Assembly (NCBI GenBank): GCA_022865555.1
Contig: JALHTD010000509.1
Coordinates: 1-6,944 of the forward strand
Origin: Thermoanaerobaculaceae bacterium
Lineage (GTDB): Bacteria; Acidobacteriota; Thermoanaerobaculia; Thermoanaerobaculales; Thermoanaerobaculaceae
Reading direction: 5' to 3'
Length of the DNA stretch: 6,944 bases
The notes beneath the pieces are model-generated. The model searched no databases, was not told the origin of the DNA, and saw only the letters and a list, made by a program, of their open reading frames with translations. Of this stretch, positions 6,305-6,944 are shown piece after piece; the stretch's first letter is position 1; each line of letters opens with the position of its first letter. A program made the translations under genes and the position numbers.

Positions 6305-6853
6305 GTGCTGGAACAGGAGATGAAGATCCCGGTGGCTTCGCTGGCGGCGGTGCGCCGGCGCATTGTCGAACGGGGCGGTCGGCTGCTTCACGCCTTTGCC
6401 CTCGAGGACAACTGGGTGCTCGACGACGCGGGCCACGCCCTGTCTGCGGCCGGTCGTCTGCTGCGCCTGCGTCGCTTCGGGGGCCGCTCGACTCTCACCC
6501 TCAAGGGCAAGGCAAGCTTCGCCGGCGGGGTGAAGAGCAGGGTGGAGGTGGAGACCGAGGTGGGCAGCGCCGAGCAGACGCTGGCGATCCTCTCTGGGCT
6601 CGGCTTTGAGCCTGTCCGCCGCTACCAGAAGCGGCGTGAAAGCTTCTCGCTCGACCGGGCGATCGTCGCTCTTGACGAGACCCCGATGGGGGCGTTCGTC
6701 GAGATCGAGGGGCAGGCCGAGCAGTTGCCCGCTGTGGCGCTGGCCCTGGATCTCGACCCGCGCGCCGCAGCGCCGGGGACCTACCTCGACCTCTGGAGCG
6801 CCTACCGCGTCGCCCATCCGGATGCGCCCGAGGACATGGTCTTCCCGGTCTAG
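6305..6853 (+). CDS. CYTH-domain protein (class IV adenylate cyclase / triphosphatase type)
   Basis: 182 residues. The CYTH fold is a beta-barrel tunnel that binds triphosphates with divalent metal; known members are CyaB-type adenylate cyclases and inorganic or thiamine triphosphatases, and the sequence alone does not decide between them. The hallmark ExExK lies at the N-terminus (E3, E5, K7 in LEQEMK). Further family features follow in order: basic strands LLRLRR and TLTLKGK (about 55-75), KSRVEVETE (about 80-88), YQKRRESFSL (about 110-119) and DETPMGAFVEIEG (about 126-138), then a C-terminal YLDLW helix. GTG 6305 is preferred because AGGGGGT lies just upstream; GTG 6299, two codons earlier, would overlap that site, and ATG 6320 would cut off the ExExK motif. 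It is followed after 34 bp by a nucleotidyltransferase gene in the same direction. Confidence 0.88.
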   Translation: MLEQEMKIPVASLAAVRRRIVERGGRLLHAFALEDNWVLDDAGHALSAAGRLLRLRRFGGRSTLTLKGKASFAGGVKSRVEVETEVGSAEQTLAILSGLGFEPVRRYQKRRESFSLDRAIVALDETPMGAFVEIEGQAEQLPAVALALDLDPRAAAPGTYLDLWSAYRVAHPDAPEDMVFPV

Positions 6854-6874
6854 GGCTGCGGACCCGCGCCCCGA

Positions 6875-6887
6875 TATGATGGGTCCC
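6875..6887 (+). promoter_or_regulatory. Predicted -10 box of the nucleotidyltransferase gene (leaderless start)
   Basis: TATGAT (6875-6880), five of six matches to TATAAT, is followed by seven bases and GTG 6888. Transcription would start on or next to the start codon. There is no Shine-Dalgarno sequence in the 34 bp between the CYTH stop and this start. Confidence 0.5.
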
Positions 6888-6944
6888 GTGAACGGCATGT
6901 TGCTGGCCGCCGGCTGCGGGGAGCGCATGGAGCCGCTTTCCACG
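6888..6944 (+). CDS. Nucleotidyltransferase, N-terminus only (runs off right edge)
   Basis: Only 19 codons are visible. They read VNGMLLAAGCGERMEPLST from a GTG start, matching the signature of NTP transferases (LAAGxGxRxxPLT), which bind a nucleoside triphosphate and activate a sugar phosphate or related compound; MobA/MurU/RfbA-like enzymes share it. The glycine-rich loop has Cys and Glu where Leu or Met and Thr are more usual. The substrate cannot be told from this fragment. GTG 6888 is chosen because the -10 box lies 7 bases upstream; ATG 6897 would remove the first residues of the conserved strand. Confidence 0.7.
   Translation, partial: MNGMLLAAGCGERMEPLST

Overview
High-GC bacterial DNA holding four complete protein genes and two genes cut by the window edges, packed with very little spacing. 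No RNA gene, insertion sequence, CRISPR array or clear terminator is visible. The organism cannot be fixed from this window. Very high GC, a Taq-like DNA polymerase I without proofreading residues, a selenocysteine elongation factor (SelB), start codons placed just after -10 boxes and a secreted TonB-C-like protein would fit a high-GC Acidobacteriota-type or other deep-branching lineage, but this is a weak guess.

Layout: (1) 1-899, minus strand: a shrunken PolX-like protein with a PHP phosphoesterase domain. Its open reading frame runs off the left edge. A perfect 109-bp direct repeat (1-109 and 772-880) lies inside it and in the same reading frame, so the beginning of the protein reappears in the middle of the PHP barrel. 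This is either a real tandem duplication or an assembly/chimera artefact at the window edge. (2) 900-1042: divergent promoter region with nested inverted repeats. (3) 1043-3559, plus: DNA polymerase I (polA). (4) 3569-4444, plus: exported protein with two TonB-C-like domains. (5) 4377-6275, minus: selB, overlapping gene 4 tail to tail by 68 bp. (6) 6276-6304: very short divergent region with two overlapping -10 boxes, one on each strand. (7) 6305-6853, plus: CYTH-domain protein. (8) 6888-6944, plus: first 19 codons of a sugar-nucleotide/MobA-type nucleotidyltransferase.

The most notable regulatory signal is that five of the six genes have a TANNNT box ending 6 or 7 bases before the start codon. 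That is the spacing expected if transcription starts on the start codon itself (leaderless mRNA). The sixth gene, the CYTH protein, instead appears to have a roughly 12-base leader with a Shine-Dalgarno sequence. Functionally the left half is DNA replication/repair (PolX-like and PolA, divergent, sharing a promoter region). The right half is selenoprotein translation (SelB) divergent from a CYTH/nucleotidyltransferase pair. I found no convincing new multi-gene system; the unusual items are the repeat-bearing PolX relic, the shared promoter architecture and the duplicated-domain exported protein.
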